Below are positions 25,064 to 33,422 of a stretch of 64,000 nt of DNA, piece after piece. Under the pieces are notes generated by a model. It did no database searches. It worked only from the letters and a program-made list of their open reading frames with translations, and was not told where the DNA came from. This DNA is from Comamonadaceae bacterium UBA2121 (GTDB taxonomy: Bacteria > Pseudomonadota > Gammaproteobacteria > Burkholderiales > Burkholderiaceae_C). Position 1 is the first letter of the stretch; every line of letters begins with the position of its first letter. The stretch covers positions 186,001 to 250,000 of the forward strand of contig DCYB01000014.1 in assembly GCA_002331385.1 (NCBI GenBank), read 5' to 3'. A program made the position numbers and the translations under genes.

Positions 25064-27156
25064 TCCTTCGACTCGCCCCTGAAGGTGAAGCCACCGCGCG
25101 CAGCACCCAGAGTCAGCGTGAAGCGCGTGCCCCCGAGCGGTGACACGCCGAGCACCACATCGCCTCCATGCTGCCGGGCGATGCGCCGCGCCACCCAGAG
25201 GCCCAGACCGAACCCCTTGGCCTCAGCAGCGCCGTCGCCGCGCTCGTAGCGCTCGAAGATGTGCTCGGCCACGCTCTTCGTCATGCCCGGCCCTTCGTCG
25301 TCCACATGGAACTCCAGAGGGCCAGCTGCGCGCCGATCCACGCGGATGGCAATTCGACCGGTGCGTGCATGCTTGATCGCGTTGTCCACCAGATTGCTAA
25401 GCGCGATCGACACCAGGGTCGGATCGCAGCGCCACACATCGGGGTACGGCGCCACATCCAACTCCAGCGTATGCCGCGTCGACCATTGAGCGAGCTGGAC
25501 TGCGTCGCCCAACAGCGCATCGATCAACACGCTCTTCATTTGCGGTGCAAACGGCAACGCGCCCAACCGGTCGTTGAGCAGACAGTTGTCCACCAACAAA
25601 CTGAGGCGCTGACAGGCGCGGCGAATCCGCGTCGCGCGCGCCACCTGCTCGTCGAGATCGGTGGTGGGCGACGCCTGCTGCTCCATCGCGGTAGCGCTCA
25701 TCACTGCCAGCGGTGTCCGGAACTCATGGTTCACCAGATTAAAGAACTGGCGCTGCTCGACACGCATGTCGCGTTCGCTGTGCAGTGCGCTTTGCAGGGC
25801 ATTGCGCGCATGCAGCAACTCGGACGTGCGCTGGCGCACGCGCTCTTCCAGTGCCATCTCGGACTTCTCCAGCGTCTCCACCAATTGCCGCTGGCGCACG
25901 CGCGACTGACGCCATTGGCGGATCAGGCTGGCGCCCACCACCATCGCAATCATCATGCAGACCAGCGACGAATTCAGTTGCCACAGCACGCTGGTTTCGA
26001 TGTTCGGCGCTGGCGCCAGTCCCATATAGACGCCCGTCACATAGACACCCATGAAGCTGTAGAGCGTGGTCGGAAACGCCATGAGCACGGTCTCCGGCAT
26101 CCAGCCCTGATCGATCAGATTGCACCACGACGCATAGGCAAACAGGATGCTGATCAGCCAGGTCGAGGCAATGCCCAGCCACCCCCAATCCTGATACACA
26201 TCGAGCGGGATGCTCGGCAGAGCCAGCAGCGGCGCAATGCCCAGCGCCAGCACCCAGGAGTCGATGCGCCGCCAGCGCGAGTTGGCCGTCAGCGTGTCGC
26301 GGAACTGCAGCACCAGCGCTATCGGCAGCATCAGCGTGCCCGCCTTCAGCACCACATCTCCCCATGGATACATCGATGCAGGCAACCACAATTGCAGATA
26401 GCCGCGATCGGCGGCCCCGTGTTCCAGCATGATGGCGGCGCCCACGGCCAGCAGCCCAAGGCTGCGCTGGCGCAGCATCAGCGCGGCGCCGAAGATCAGC
26501 AGCACGAGCAGCAAATTGATGCCCTGATGCACGCCCGACGCCCACTCCACACGCGAAAGATGCGTGAGCAAACCGCTTGTGCGCCAGACCCAGGCATCCA
26601 CGTTGATGGGCGTGGTCGAGCGCACGCGCAGATAGAACGGCTCGCCCTCGCGCAGCTTGAACAACAGTTGCCGCACCTGGATGCGCTCTCCCATGGGCAC
26701 CATGTCGCCGCGCCGCTGCTCGTGCCACTCGCCGTCCTTGCGCTGGTACAGAGTGACTTCGTCGATGTAGCCCGGCAGCACGCACAGCCACAGGCCTTCG
26801 CCGCGTGACGCATCCGGTTCTGCAGGCACGATTGGCGCATCCACCTTGAGCCAGTGCACGTCGCGGCTGAAGCCTTCGGTCAAGGGCGCGTGCAGCCGGG
26901 TGAACGTCGAGTCCGGCAGCGATGCCACGTCCTCGATACCGAGCCGCTTGTGCTTGTCCACCAACCAGCGCATATCCACGTCCACGCCCAATTGCATGCC
27001 CTTGTCGGGCGCCGCCATCAAGACCGGACTGAGAATCACGCAGGCCAGCACGAGCAACGACAACACCACCCACACCGGCACGGCAAGCCGACCCCATCGG
27101 GCAGCCCATTGCCGAATGTGCATGTAACCAATGCCATGAATCGATGCAGTTCTCAT
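25060..27156 (-). CDS. 7TM sensor histidine kinase
   Basis: A 698-residue membrane kinase. After an N-terminal helix there is a periplasmic region (about 50-200, with FTRLHAPLTEGFSRDVHWLK and FYLRVRSTTPINVDAWVW) resembling 7TMR-DISMED2 sensor domains, then about seven membrane helices, a coiled coil and the kinase core. The H-box is NLVNHEFRTPLAVM, the N-box LVDNAIKHA, and the G-boxes DDEGPGM and GFGLGLWVA. The start at 27156 has a good site (AGGTGAGG) 7 nt upstream. The IPTL-CTERM gene and the response regulator gene lie upstream in the same direction. The 7TMR-DISM label suggests a carbohydrate or small-molecule ligand. Confidence 0.9.
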   Translation of the reverse strand: MRTASIHGIGYMHIRQWAARWGRLAVPVWVVLSLLVLACVILSPVLMAAPDKGMQLGVDVDMRWLVDKHKRLGIEDVASLPDSTFTRLHAPLTEGFSRDVHWLKVDAPIVPAEPDASRGEGLWLCVLPGYIDEVTLYQRKDGEWHEQRRGDMVPMGERIQVRQLLFKLREGEPFYLRVRSTTPINVDAWVWRTSGLLTHLSRVEWASGVHQGINLLLVLLIFGAALMLRQRSLGLLAVGAAIMLEHGAADRGYLQLWLPASMYPWGDVVLKAGTLMLPIALVLQFRDTLTANSRWRRIDSWVLALGIAPLLALPSIPLDVYQDWGWLGIASTWLISILFAYASWCNLIDQGWMPETVLMAFPTTLYSFMGVYVTGVYMGLAPAPNIETSVLWQLNSSLVCMMIAMVVGASLIRQWRQSRVRQRQLVETLEKSEMALEERVRQRTSELLHARNALQSALHSERDMRVEQRQFFNLVNHEFRTPLAVMSATAMEQQASPTTDLDEQVARATRIRRACQRLSLLVDNCLLNDRLGALPFAPQMKSVLIDALLGDAVQLAQWSTRHTLELDVAPYPDVWRCDPTLVSIALSNLVDNAIKHARTGRIAIRVDRRAAGPLEFHVDDEGPGMTKSVAEHIFERYERGDGAAEAKGFGLGLWVARRIARQHGGDVVLGVSPLGGTRFTLTLGAARGGFTFRGESKD

Positions 27157-27213
27157 GACAACCTCACCTGCGAAAACCTGAGAAAAAATGCACAGTCGCC
27201 TGCGCCCGAACGC

Positions 27214-27250
27214 GCAAAAGGCCGCGACGCCCGAGCGTGCAGCCTTTTGC
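27214..27250 (-). terminator. Terminator after the IPTL-CTERM gene
   Basis: The arms GCAAAAGGC and GCCTTTTGC are exact complements, with further pairing inside the 19-nt loop region. On the minus strand the stem ends in GCCTTTTGC, 21 bp after the stop of the surface protein gene. It separates that gene from the kinase gene, whose own promoter would have to be in the remaining 57 bp, unless read-through occurs. Confidence 0.6.
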
Positions 27251-27270
27251 TTACCCGCCACTTGCGCGGA

Positions 27271-29586
27271 TCAGATTTTCCTGCGCAATGTGAACCATGC
27301 CAGCCCTGCCACCAAGGACGCCAGCAACATCTGCCCCCATTGGGAGAGCGTCGGCACTGCGAGCGCTTCGCCCGCCGCCGTGATTACCACATCAGCCGTC
27401 GTTCTGGCGGGCCCGGCCTCGCCGGTCACGGTCTTTTTCTCCGGCTTCGATGGCGTTCCCTCGACGTCACAAAGGACTCTGGCGCCCGCAGGAATCGCGT
27501 TGCCCTGCACCCACGCGGCATTGCCCGGACTGATCGTGCATGCACCCTGCGTCACGCCATCCGGCAAATCCTCGGCCACGCAACTGGTGTGGAGCACTGC
27601 ATCTGCAGCGCCTGCGTTGGTGCACTCAAACCGCCCCTTGTAAGGACGGCCCACCGCACCGATGCGCGGCAAGGGCGTCAGGTCGATGCGCAGATTCGGG
27701 GTCGCCCCGGTGGGCGCCACCGTCAGCGTCGCGCTGTTGTTGGCAGGATGGCTGTCGCCCGTTGCCCCCGTCTTGCCGACGATATTCATCACGACTCCGG
27801 TCTGCAGCGAACCACTTACCTCGCAAGTCACCGTTTCACCGGCCGGAACCGTTTGCCCCGCAGTCCATGCCGCATTGGTCGGACTGATGGAACAAGCGCC
27901 CATGAAAATGCCCGGCGCCAGACCCGTCACCCCGCACGTCGTCGCGGCCAGCGCATCGGCATCACCCACATTACCGCACGTGAAGTGGCCTGTGTAGGGA
28001 GCGCCCACTCCCGCCGTTGCCGGCAGGCCCGAGAGATCGATGGCCATTTCGGGCGCGGTCACGGTCACCTGGCGCGTGGCCTTGTTGTTGGTCTTGTCGT
28101 CGTTGTTGGTCGCGTCCGTGGTCACTTCTATGGTGGCCGGGCCGGGCTGCGTCACAATGCCCTCCACGTCACATGTGACCCGCCCTGCCGCGGCAACGTC
28201 CATGCCCGCGCTCCAAGGCACTGCGGGCGTGGGGGGCGTCATCGTGCAGGCTACAACCGCCACGCCTTCGGGAAGTCCGGTGGGCGCGCATGTCGCCGCA
28301 TGCGCCGCCGTCGATCCCTGATTCAAACAAGAGAATCTGCCCGTATATCGGGCACCCACGCGCACCGTGGAGGGCAAGTCCGTCACGTCCGGCACCATGT
28401 CGGCATGCAGCGTGGTCTTGACCAACGGCCCCAGCAGCAACGGCACTGCAGTGCCTGCGATCGGATAGTTCCCGTTGTTCACCTGATCGGCGCGCGTATC
28501 CGCTGGCACGCGCACCGTCATCGTGAAGCTGCCTGTCGCGCCAGGCGCCAACGTACCCACGTTGCAGACAGCGGGCTCATTGGCTGACGCAGGCGCGGTA
28601 CAGCTACCCGTACCGGGTTGGCCGATGGCGACGAACGTGGTGTTGCGTGGTGAGGGGTCCGTGGTCTGCGGCATCGCGGGCTTCACCGTGACGTTGTCTA
28701 CGGGCACCGAGCCATTGTTCGTATACGTGTAGGTGTAGGTGATGTCGGTCGTGCCATCCGGATGGGTATGGCGGCGGACCGCGTCCGGTCCTTCGGCGGT
28801 GACCCAGAGACTGGGGCCGCTCACCTGATTCACCGTGCGCACGTCATTCAGATACAAGGCGCCCGTGTGCCCGCCCTTTCCACAACCCGAGGCGATGGCC
28901 CTGAGCGTGATGACATCGCCCACCTTCACCAGCGCCGGGTCCAAGGGAATGTCGAAGGCCTGCCAATCCGTGAAGGCGACGGTTTGGTTTGCATTCATTT
29001 GCCATGCAATGCCCGCCTGATTTGCGAAATTGAACGTGCTGAACAAGCTTGTTCCGTCCGCTTTGACAATCTCGATGAAGAAGTACGGCTGCTCATTGGG
29101 CTCATGGGCAGGTGATTCCAGTACAGGCGCAGCGGTGAAGCGCACGTGCACCTTGCCATCTGCATCCACGTCGCTGCTCGCAATCGTTATCTGCTGCTCG
29201 ACGCCGCTACCACGATTGCTCATCCCGGACATGTGGTCTGAAGTGTGAACGTGCGCCACGCGACCCGTCCAACTCAGGCGGTTGTCAGTTGTGCTGTCAC
29301 TGCCGGGGCCGGAGATGCCAGAGCGGTCGTTGCCCGCCAGGTCAGTCAAACCCAGATCACTTTGTGTCAGGGGCGGAAAATTCAGGATCGTTTTGGGTAT
29401 GCGAAAACCGGATCGTGTCCAGCCACGGAATCCCTGTGGGTCTTCAAAGTCGCCATTCACAAAATCCGCATGGGCCTCAGCGCCCCACAACATGGTGGCG
29501 CTGGCCATGACCATCAATAAGTGTTTGCGGAGATTTTTCGCGCTATGGCAGTGCGTCGATCCCCGTTGGAATTTTTGTGTCCTCAC
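27271..29586 (-). CDS. Exported repeat protein with IPTL-CTERM sorting signal
   Basis: A 771-residue exported protein. A signal peptide (about 1-41, ending AEAHA) is followed by a globular region (about 42-255, VNGDFEDPQGFRGWTRSGF; galactose-binding-like in appearance), a DUF11-like domain (about 260-395, DITYTYTYTNNGSVPVDNVT) and three repeats of about 115 residues, each starting like LPATAGVGAPYTGHFTCGN and carrying four cysteines. The C-terminus VPTLSQWGQMLLASLVAGLA plus RRK is the IPTLxxWG sorting signal, which in relatives is the substrate of exosortase XrtH. The start is GTG, supported by GAGGAGAAG 6 nt upstream. It is probably displayed on the cell surface. Confidence 0.88.
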   Translation of the reverse strand: MRTQKFQRGSTHCHSAKNLRKHLLMVMASATMLWGAEAHADFVNGDFEDPQGFRGWTRSGFRIPKTILNFPPLTQSDLGLTDLAGNDRSGISGPGSDSTTDNRLSWTGRVAHVHTSDHMSGMSNRGSGVEQQITIASSDVDADGKVHVRFTAAPVLESPAHEPNEQPYFFIEIVKADGTSLFSTFNFANQAGIAWQMNANQTVAFTDWQAFDIPLDPALVKVGDVITLRAIASGCGKGGHTGALYLNDVRTVNQVSGPSLWVTAEGPDAVRRHTHPDGTTDITYTYTYTNNGSVPVDNVTVKPAMPQTTDPSPRNTTFVAIGQPGTGSCTAPASANEPAVCNVGTLAPGATGSFTMTVRVPADTRADQVNNGNYPIAGTAVPLLLGPLVKTTLHADMVPDVTDLPSTVRVGARYTGRFSCLNQGSTAAHAATCAPTGLPEGVAVVACTMTPPTPAVPWSAGMDVAAAGRVTCDVEGIVTQPGPATIEVTTDATNNDDKTNNKATRQVTVTAPEMAIDLSGLPATAGVGAPYTGHFTCGNVGDADALAATTCGVTGLAPGIFMGACSISPTNAAWTAGQTVPAGETVTCEVSGSLQTGVVMNIVGKTGATGDSHPANNSATLTVAPTGATPNLRIDLTPLPRIGAVGRPYKGRFECTNAGAADAVLHTSCVAEDLPDGVTQGACTISPGNAAWVQGNAIPAGARVLCDVEGTPSKPEKKTVTGEAGPARTTADVVITAAGEALAVPTLSQWGQMLLASLVAGLAWFTLRRKI

Positions 29587-30110
29587 CTGTTCTTCTCCTC
29601 GTTAAAACTTGCGCGCTGGCGCAGATTGGAAAAAGCAGGCAAGCCTCTCCCTGCGGGGTGTGGACCTCGCATGACCTTCAATGCGTCGTGGATGAACCTG
29701 ATACGCGTACGGAGCAGCTTCTCAACGGCTTAAGCAGTGGCGCACTCCCATGCCATGCATCACACACACGGGATCGTCAGGTTCGGGCTTGCTTCATGGA
29801 AAGTGATTGTGCGAACACACTGGTGCTCACGCCATGTACCAAAAACCGCCAAAACTCACCGAACACCAATTAGTTCCGTCACGGTTGCAGTTTTGACATT
29901 AGTAAACAATCCAATCCAAAGGTGGTGGATGCACCATTTTCGACAGTCCTCTGAAAATCCACGTTAAGCCGTTGCCTGTTCGCACTTCCCCACGCCGCAG
30001 GACGCCGGAAAAGCAGAAAGCCAGCGCATACACCGGTATGCACTGGCTTTCACAAACAGGAATTGGAACGGGCTTGCAGATCACCCGTGGCGGCGCACTC
30101 CGCGCGCTGC
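29587..30110. other. 524-bp region upstream of the IPTL-CTERM gene
   Basis: This gap is on the path from the response regulator to the IPTL-CTERM gene, both leftward. It must contain the promoter of the surface protein gene, and it holds the terminator of the regulator gene at 30016-30051. No gene with a credible ribosome site is seen. The part around 29840-29960 is AT-richer than the genes on both sides, as expected for a regulated promoter. Confidence 0.45.
30016..30051 (-). terminator. Terminator of the response regulator gene
   Basis: The arms GAAAGCCAG+GCATAC and GTATGC+CTGGCTTTC pair over 15 bp with one mismatch around a short loop. On the minus strand the hairpin is followed by TGCTTTTCC. 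It is 60 bp after the regulator stop codon and before the IPTL-CTERM gene. Confidence 0.7.
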
Positions 30111-30806
30111 TTATTGCACGAACGCAAGTCCTTTACCGAACACGGAACGGATCGGCAGCGCCTGACCCGTTTGCATCAACGTCTTGCGACGCAGACGCGC
30201 CAGGTGCGAATCAATGCTGTGAATGCCGTCCTCTTCTTCCAGATAGCCCAGCATGCGCACCAGATCGACCTTGTTCACAATGGCGCCCTGCGCTTTCATC
30301 AGATAGCGGACCAGCTCGAATTCTCCACCGGTCATGCGCACCGACTCTCCGAGCGGCGTCACGAGGCTGTAGGAGATCAGGTCCAATGTCCATCCCGGAC
30401 GCGCCACGGTCACTTCCACCGGTGCCGAGTCGCGGCTTTGGCGACGCGCATAACGCCATTGCGCCCGGATGCCCGCCACCAGTTCGTCCAAATCTGCGGG
30501 TTTCACGAAATACTGCAATGCGCCCGCTTCCAGGGTTTTGATGCGCATGTTGGTTTCGCCGAGACCGGTCAATGCAATGACGGGAACGTGCTGAGTGGCA
30601 AGCCGCTCGATCAGGCTGATACCCGCCTCGCCTGGCAGGCCCAGATCCACAATGGCCATGTCGACCTTCTCGCGCAGCAGTCGCATGTAGAACTGCTCCG
30701 CAGAGGACGCGCCCCAAGCAGGAATTCCCTTGCTCTGGAGAAAGCTGCAGACGCTGTGCAGCATGTCCTCGTCGTCTTCGATGACTGTTACGGTGGGGAC
30801 GGGCAT
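30111..30806 (-). CDS. OmpR-family response regulator
   Basis: A 231-residue regulator with receiver (1-120) and winged-helix DNA-binding (about 135-231) domains. The acidic pocket is IEDDED, the phosphorylated residue is Asp54 in AIVDLGLPGEAG, Thr is in ALTGLGE, and Lys in YFVKPADLDEL. The output domain has LVTPLGESVRMTGGEFELVR and the recognition region IDSHLARLRRK. I choose ATG at 30806; a GTG at 30881 would add 25 residues outside the receiver fold. No kinase is directly adjacent, but the 7TM kinase two genes downstream is the obvious candidate partner. Confidence 0.9.
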   Translation of the reverse strand: MPVPTVTVIEDDEDMLHSVCSFLQSKGIPAWGASSAEQFYMRLLREKVDMAIVDLGLPGEAGISLIERLATQHVPVIALTGLGETNMRIKTLEAGALQYFVKPADLDELVAGIRAQWRYARRQSRDSAPVEVTVARPGWTLDLISYSLVTPLGESVRMTGGEFELVRYLMKAQGAIVNKVDLVRMLGYLEEEDGIHSIDSHLARLRRKTLMQTGQALPIRSVFGKGLAFVQ

Positions 30807-30866
30807 GTTGATCGGTATCGTTACAAACAATTTCAAAAAAGATATTCTGTCATCACAGTCGATATC

Positions 30867-30876
30867 TTTGATCAAA
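30867..30876. promoter_or_regulatory. Short palindrome upstream of the response regulator gene
   Basis: The 10-bp perfect palindrome TTTGATCAAA is about 60 bp before the regulator start. Alone it is short; together with the 19-bp palindrome at 30912 it makes a regulated promoter likely. Confidence 0.3.
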
Positions 30877-30911
30877 CACACACTTTGCCACGCTCAAATC
30901 AACATTGTTTT

Positions 30912-30930
30912 GCATTTGGTGACCAAATGC
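30912..30930. promoter_or_regulatory. 19-bp perfect palindrome, probable operator upstream of the response regulator gene
   Basis: Arms GCATTTGGT and ACCAAATGC are exact complements around one base. It lies 106 bp before the regulator start, in the only intergenic region (188 bp) ahead of the locus. Its symmetry fits a dimeric regulator. OmpR-type regulators usually bind direct repeats, so another protein may bind here. Confidence 0.5.
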
Positions 30931-30993
30931 TATTGACACCAAACTTACAAACGCCCCACTTCAAAGGAAATGGTGAGCTGCGGTGAGGTTTGG

Positions 30994-31983
30994 TCACCCC
31001 AGCAAGCGGGCAAACGTCAACAGCGCCAGAAGCAGCATCCAGACCACCACGGATCGCCACACCAGTCCAACGACGCTGCGCAGATGCGCCACTTCGGGTT
31101 CACGCCCTGGCGTGCTGTCGCTGTCGCCAATTTCCGGGTTGGCCTCCCAGCCTTGGTGCGGCTCGAGATCCGATTTGGCGCGCAGCGCCTCGCCACCGAG
31201 TCGCACGTTGATGGCTCCCGCCGTCGCCGCGAGGATCACGCCATCGTTGTCGTTGGGAAAGCGTTGCGCATGGAAGCGCCAGCCGTCGATCGCTTCCTCG
31301 AAACTGCCCACCACGGCAAAACTCATGGCCGTCAGACGCGCAGGCAGCCAATCGACCACCGTCCACGCTTTGGCCGAGGCCTGCTGCAGCGACACACTGG
31401 CCGCGTGCGCACTCACGGCGCGACTGCGCGGCGACCAGTAGCGGGCTACGAATTCGGCCATGCGATACAGCACCGCACCTGTGGGACCCAGCCCCAAGGC
31501 TGCCAGCACGGAAAACCAGGCGAGCACGCCAAAGACGTGACGATGCGCTGCAATCACGCAGTACTCGATCACGTGACGCACGATCTCGCTGCGCGGCAGC
31601 TCGCCCGCTTCCACCTGCTTCCACTCTGCCAGCCGCATGCGTGCGCGCTCGGCATCGCCCTCTTCCAGCGCGTCGCGAATGCCGGTGAAGTGATAGCTGA
31701 ACTGGCGAAAACCGAGTGTGAAGTACAGCACCGCCACGTTCCACAGCAGCGCAGCGGGCCAGCCAATCCAGTGCAACAGCGCAAAGTGCATGCCGAACGC
31801 CACAATGGACGGCACCAGCACCGCAATGCTCCACGCCACCCACGCATTTGCGCCCGTACCGATATCGAAGTTACGCCCCACAGACAGTGCCCAGGCGCGC
31901 GGGCCTGCGTGAATCGGATCACTGCGCGACAGGGGCCGCGCCTGCTCGATCAGCAAGGCAAACAGAATGGCGAAAAAACTCAT
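30994..31983 (-). CDS. CobD/CbiB family membrane protein
   Basis: A 329-residue membrane protein related to cobalamin biosynthesis protein CobD/CbiB and to AmpE. It starts MSFFAILFALLIEQARPLSR, and family-like segments are VVDWLPARLTAMSFAVVGSFEEAIDGW and AAAGAINVRLGGEAL (here ATAGAINVRLGGEAL). The last segment is a membrane helix (VVVWMLLLALLTFARLL). No other cobalamin gene is nearby, so a role in B12 synthesis is not supported; betaproteobacteria often carry this form next to a Nudix gene. The Nudix gene is 82 bp upstream in the same direction. Confidence 0.82.
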   Translation of the reverse strand: MSFFAILFALLIEQARPLSRSDPIHAGPRAWALSVGRNFDIGTGANAWVAWSIAVLVPSIVAFGMHFALLHWIGWPAALLWNVAVLYFTLGFRQFSYHFTGIRDALEEGDAERARMRLAEWKQVEAGELPRSEIVRHVIEYCVIAAHRHVFGVLAWFSVLAALGLGPTGAVLYRMAEFVARYWSPRSRAVSAHAASVSLQQASAKAWTVVDWLPARLTAMSFAVVGSFEEAIDGWRFHAQRFPNDNDGVILAATAGAINVRLGGEALRAKSDLEPHQGWEANPEIGDSDSTPGREPEVAHLRSVVGLVWRSVVVWMLLLALLTFARLLG

Positions 31984-32065
31984 GGCAACAATGATACTGT
32001 TGAGCAGGCGCTCCGAGTATCGGGGTAAATTGTGTCAGCGGCACTTTGTCATCTCGCCGCACGCA

Positions 32066-32827
32066 TCACGCCGACATGAAGCGGTAGAAATTGCGCAGCA
32101 TGGCCGCGGTCGCGCCCCAGATGTAGCGCTGACGGGCTCCATCCTGATACGGCATGGCAAACCATTCACGCCGCAGTCCCTCCCACTCCATGTAGTGGCG
32201 CTCGTGGTGGCGCGGATCGAGCAGGAATTGCAGCGGCACTTCAAATACATCAGCCACTTCATCGGGATTGGGGCGCAGCGCAAAACCCGGATGCACCAGC
32301 CCGACGACGGGCGTGACGTTGAACGCCGTGACTGTCACATAGGTGTTGAGATGGCCCAGCACTTCGACAAAGCTGCGCTCGATCCCGACCTCCTCCAGAG
32401 TCTCGCGCAGCGCCGTGTCGTCCGGGCCCTTATCCTCCGGATCGGCCTTGCCGCCGGGAAACGCAATCTGGCCCGAATGTTTGTTCAGGCGTGCCGTACG
32501 CTGCGTGAGCAACACCGTCGGCTGCTCGCGCAAGACGATGGGAATCAGCACGGATGCATTGGCCGGCTCCACATCGATGACGGTGCGATCGCGCGAGACG
32601 TCTGGCGTCCACACTGGGGGCGCGGAAAACCGCGCGCGCAATGCATCCGGCGTATAACGCGGCTGCGGCACGGCGGGCAGATGGGCATCCACGCCCAGGA
32701 TGGGAGCGTTGCGTGGATCGAAATGAGGCAGGCTGGACAGTTGCAACTCGCGCACGCGCGGCACGGCGTCGTCACGGGTCATGTCATGACGAATCACATG
32801 GGGGGCGGGCAAGGCAGAAGAAGTCAC
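32066..32827 (-). CDS. Nudix hydrolase, CoA pyrophosphatase type
   Basis: A 253-residue Nudix protein that probably cuts CoA into 3',5'-ADP and phosphopantetheine. The Nudix box runs from GGKADPEDKGPDDTALRETL to EEVGIE, and the upstream segment VLLTQRTARLNKHSGQIAFP is the UPF0035/PuCoAse signature that marks CoA-specific members. The N-terminal 70 residues are an extension relative to E. coli NudL (about 190 residues). It is followed by the CobD-like gene. The rplS terminator stands just upstream. Confidence 0.88.
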   Translation of the reverse strand: MTSSALPAPHVIRHDMTRDDAVPRVRELQLSSLPHFDPRNAPILGVDAHLPAVPQPRYTPDALRARFSAPPVWTPDVSRDRTVIDVEPANASVLIPIVLREQPTVLLTQRTARLNKHSGQIAFPGGKADPEDKGPDDTALRETLEEVGIERSFVEVLGHLNTYVTVTAFNVTPVVGLVHPGFALRPNPDEVADVFEVPLQFLLDPRHHERHYMEWEGLRREWFAMPYQDGARQRYIWGATAAMLRNFYRFMSA

Positions 32828-32850
32828 AACGAGATCGGCAAGACCAAAAG

Positions 32851-32889
32851 AAAAAGCCGCTACAGGCTGAATGCACTGTAGCGGCTTTT
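32851..32889. terminator. Terminator of the rpsP-rimM-trmD-rplS cluster
   Basis: A perfect 14-bp stem (AAAAGCCGCTACAG with its complement) and a 10-nt loop, ending in T residues on both strands. It is 28 bp after the rplS stop and serves the leftward ribosomal cluster. Confidence 0.9.
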
Positions 32890-32916
32890 CGCGAGACTCG
32901 CTGAAGATGCGTGGAT

Positions 32917-33297
32917 TTACGCAGCTTCGGTCGTCTTGACGCGGGAAGGCAGCTTTTCCTTGATACGTGCCGACTTGCCGCTGCGCTCACGCAGGTAGTA
33001 CAGCTTGGCACGACGCACGTCACCACGGCGCTTCACTTCAACGCCAGCGATCAGCGGGGAGTACGTCTGGAACGTACGCTCCACACCTTCGCCGCTGGAG
33101 ATCTTGCGCACTGTGAAGGCGCTGTTCAGGCCGCGGTTGCGCTTGGCAATCACGACGCCTTCGTAGGCCTGCACACGCTTGCGTGTACCTTCCACCACGT
33201 TCACGCTCACGATGACGGTGTCACCGGGGGCGAACGAAGGGATGGTCTTGTTCAAGCGAGCGATTTCTTCCTGCTCGAGAGTCTGAATCAGATTCAT
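32917..33297 (-). CDS. rplS: 50S ribosomal protein L19
   Basis: A 126-residue ribosomal protein at the interface of the subunits. It begins MNLIQTLEQEEIARLNKTIP, followed by FAPGDTVIVSVNVVEGTRKR, VQAYEGVVIAKRNRGLNSAF and the C-terminal RRAKLYYLRERSGKSARIKE. The ATG at 33297 has AGGTGA 6 nt upstream; a GTG three codons earlier is not needed. It is the last gene of the rpsP-rimM-trmD-rplS cluster, 125 bp after trmD. Confidence 0.97.
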   Translation of the reverse strand: MNLIQTLEQEEIARLNKTIPSFAPGDTVIVSVNVVEGTRKRVQAYEGVVIAKRNRGLNSAFTVRKISSGEGVERTFQTYSPLIAGVEVKRRGDVRRAKLYYLRERSGKSARIKEKLPSRVKTTEAA

Positions 33298-33422
33298 TGA
33301 TTTCACCTAAGCGATCATGTCCGCGCCAGAATTGGCTGGATGCCCGGATTGGCATCTTGGTGGCCCATAGCGGTTTTGTCTGCGCTGTTGGGCGGCCGGC
33401 CAGAGGATCGAAAAGCCTTTGA

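Noticed and set aside
25168..28587. Long rightward open frames opposite the kinase and the IPTL-CTERM genes
   Set aside because: Both sense genes have domains and good starts; the antisense frames have low-complexity His/Arg-rich translations.
30994..31983. A cobalamin biosynthesis function for the CobD/CbiB-like gene
   Set aside because: No other B12 gene is near, and similarity is at the level of the wider CobD/AmpE group only.
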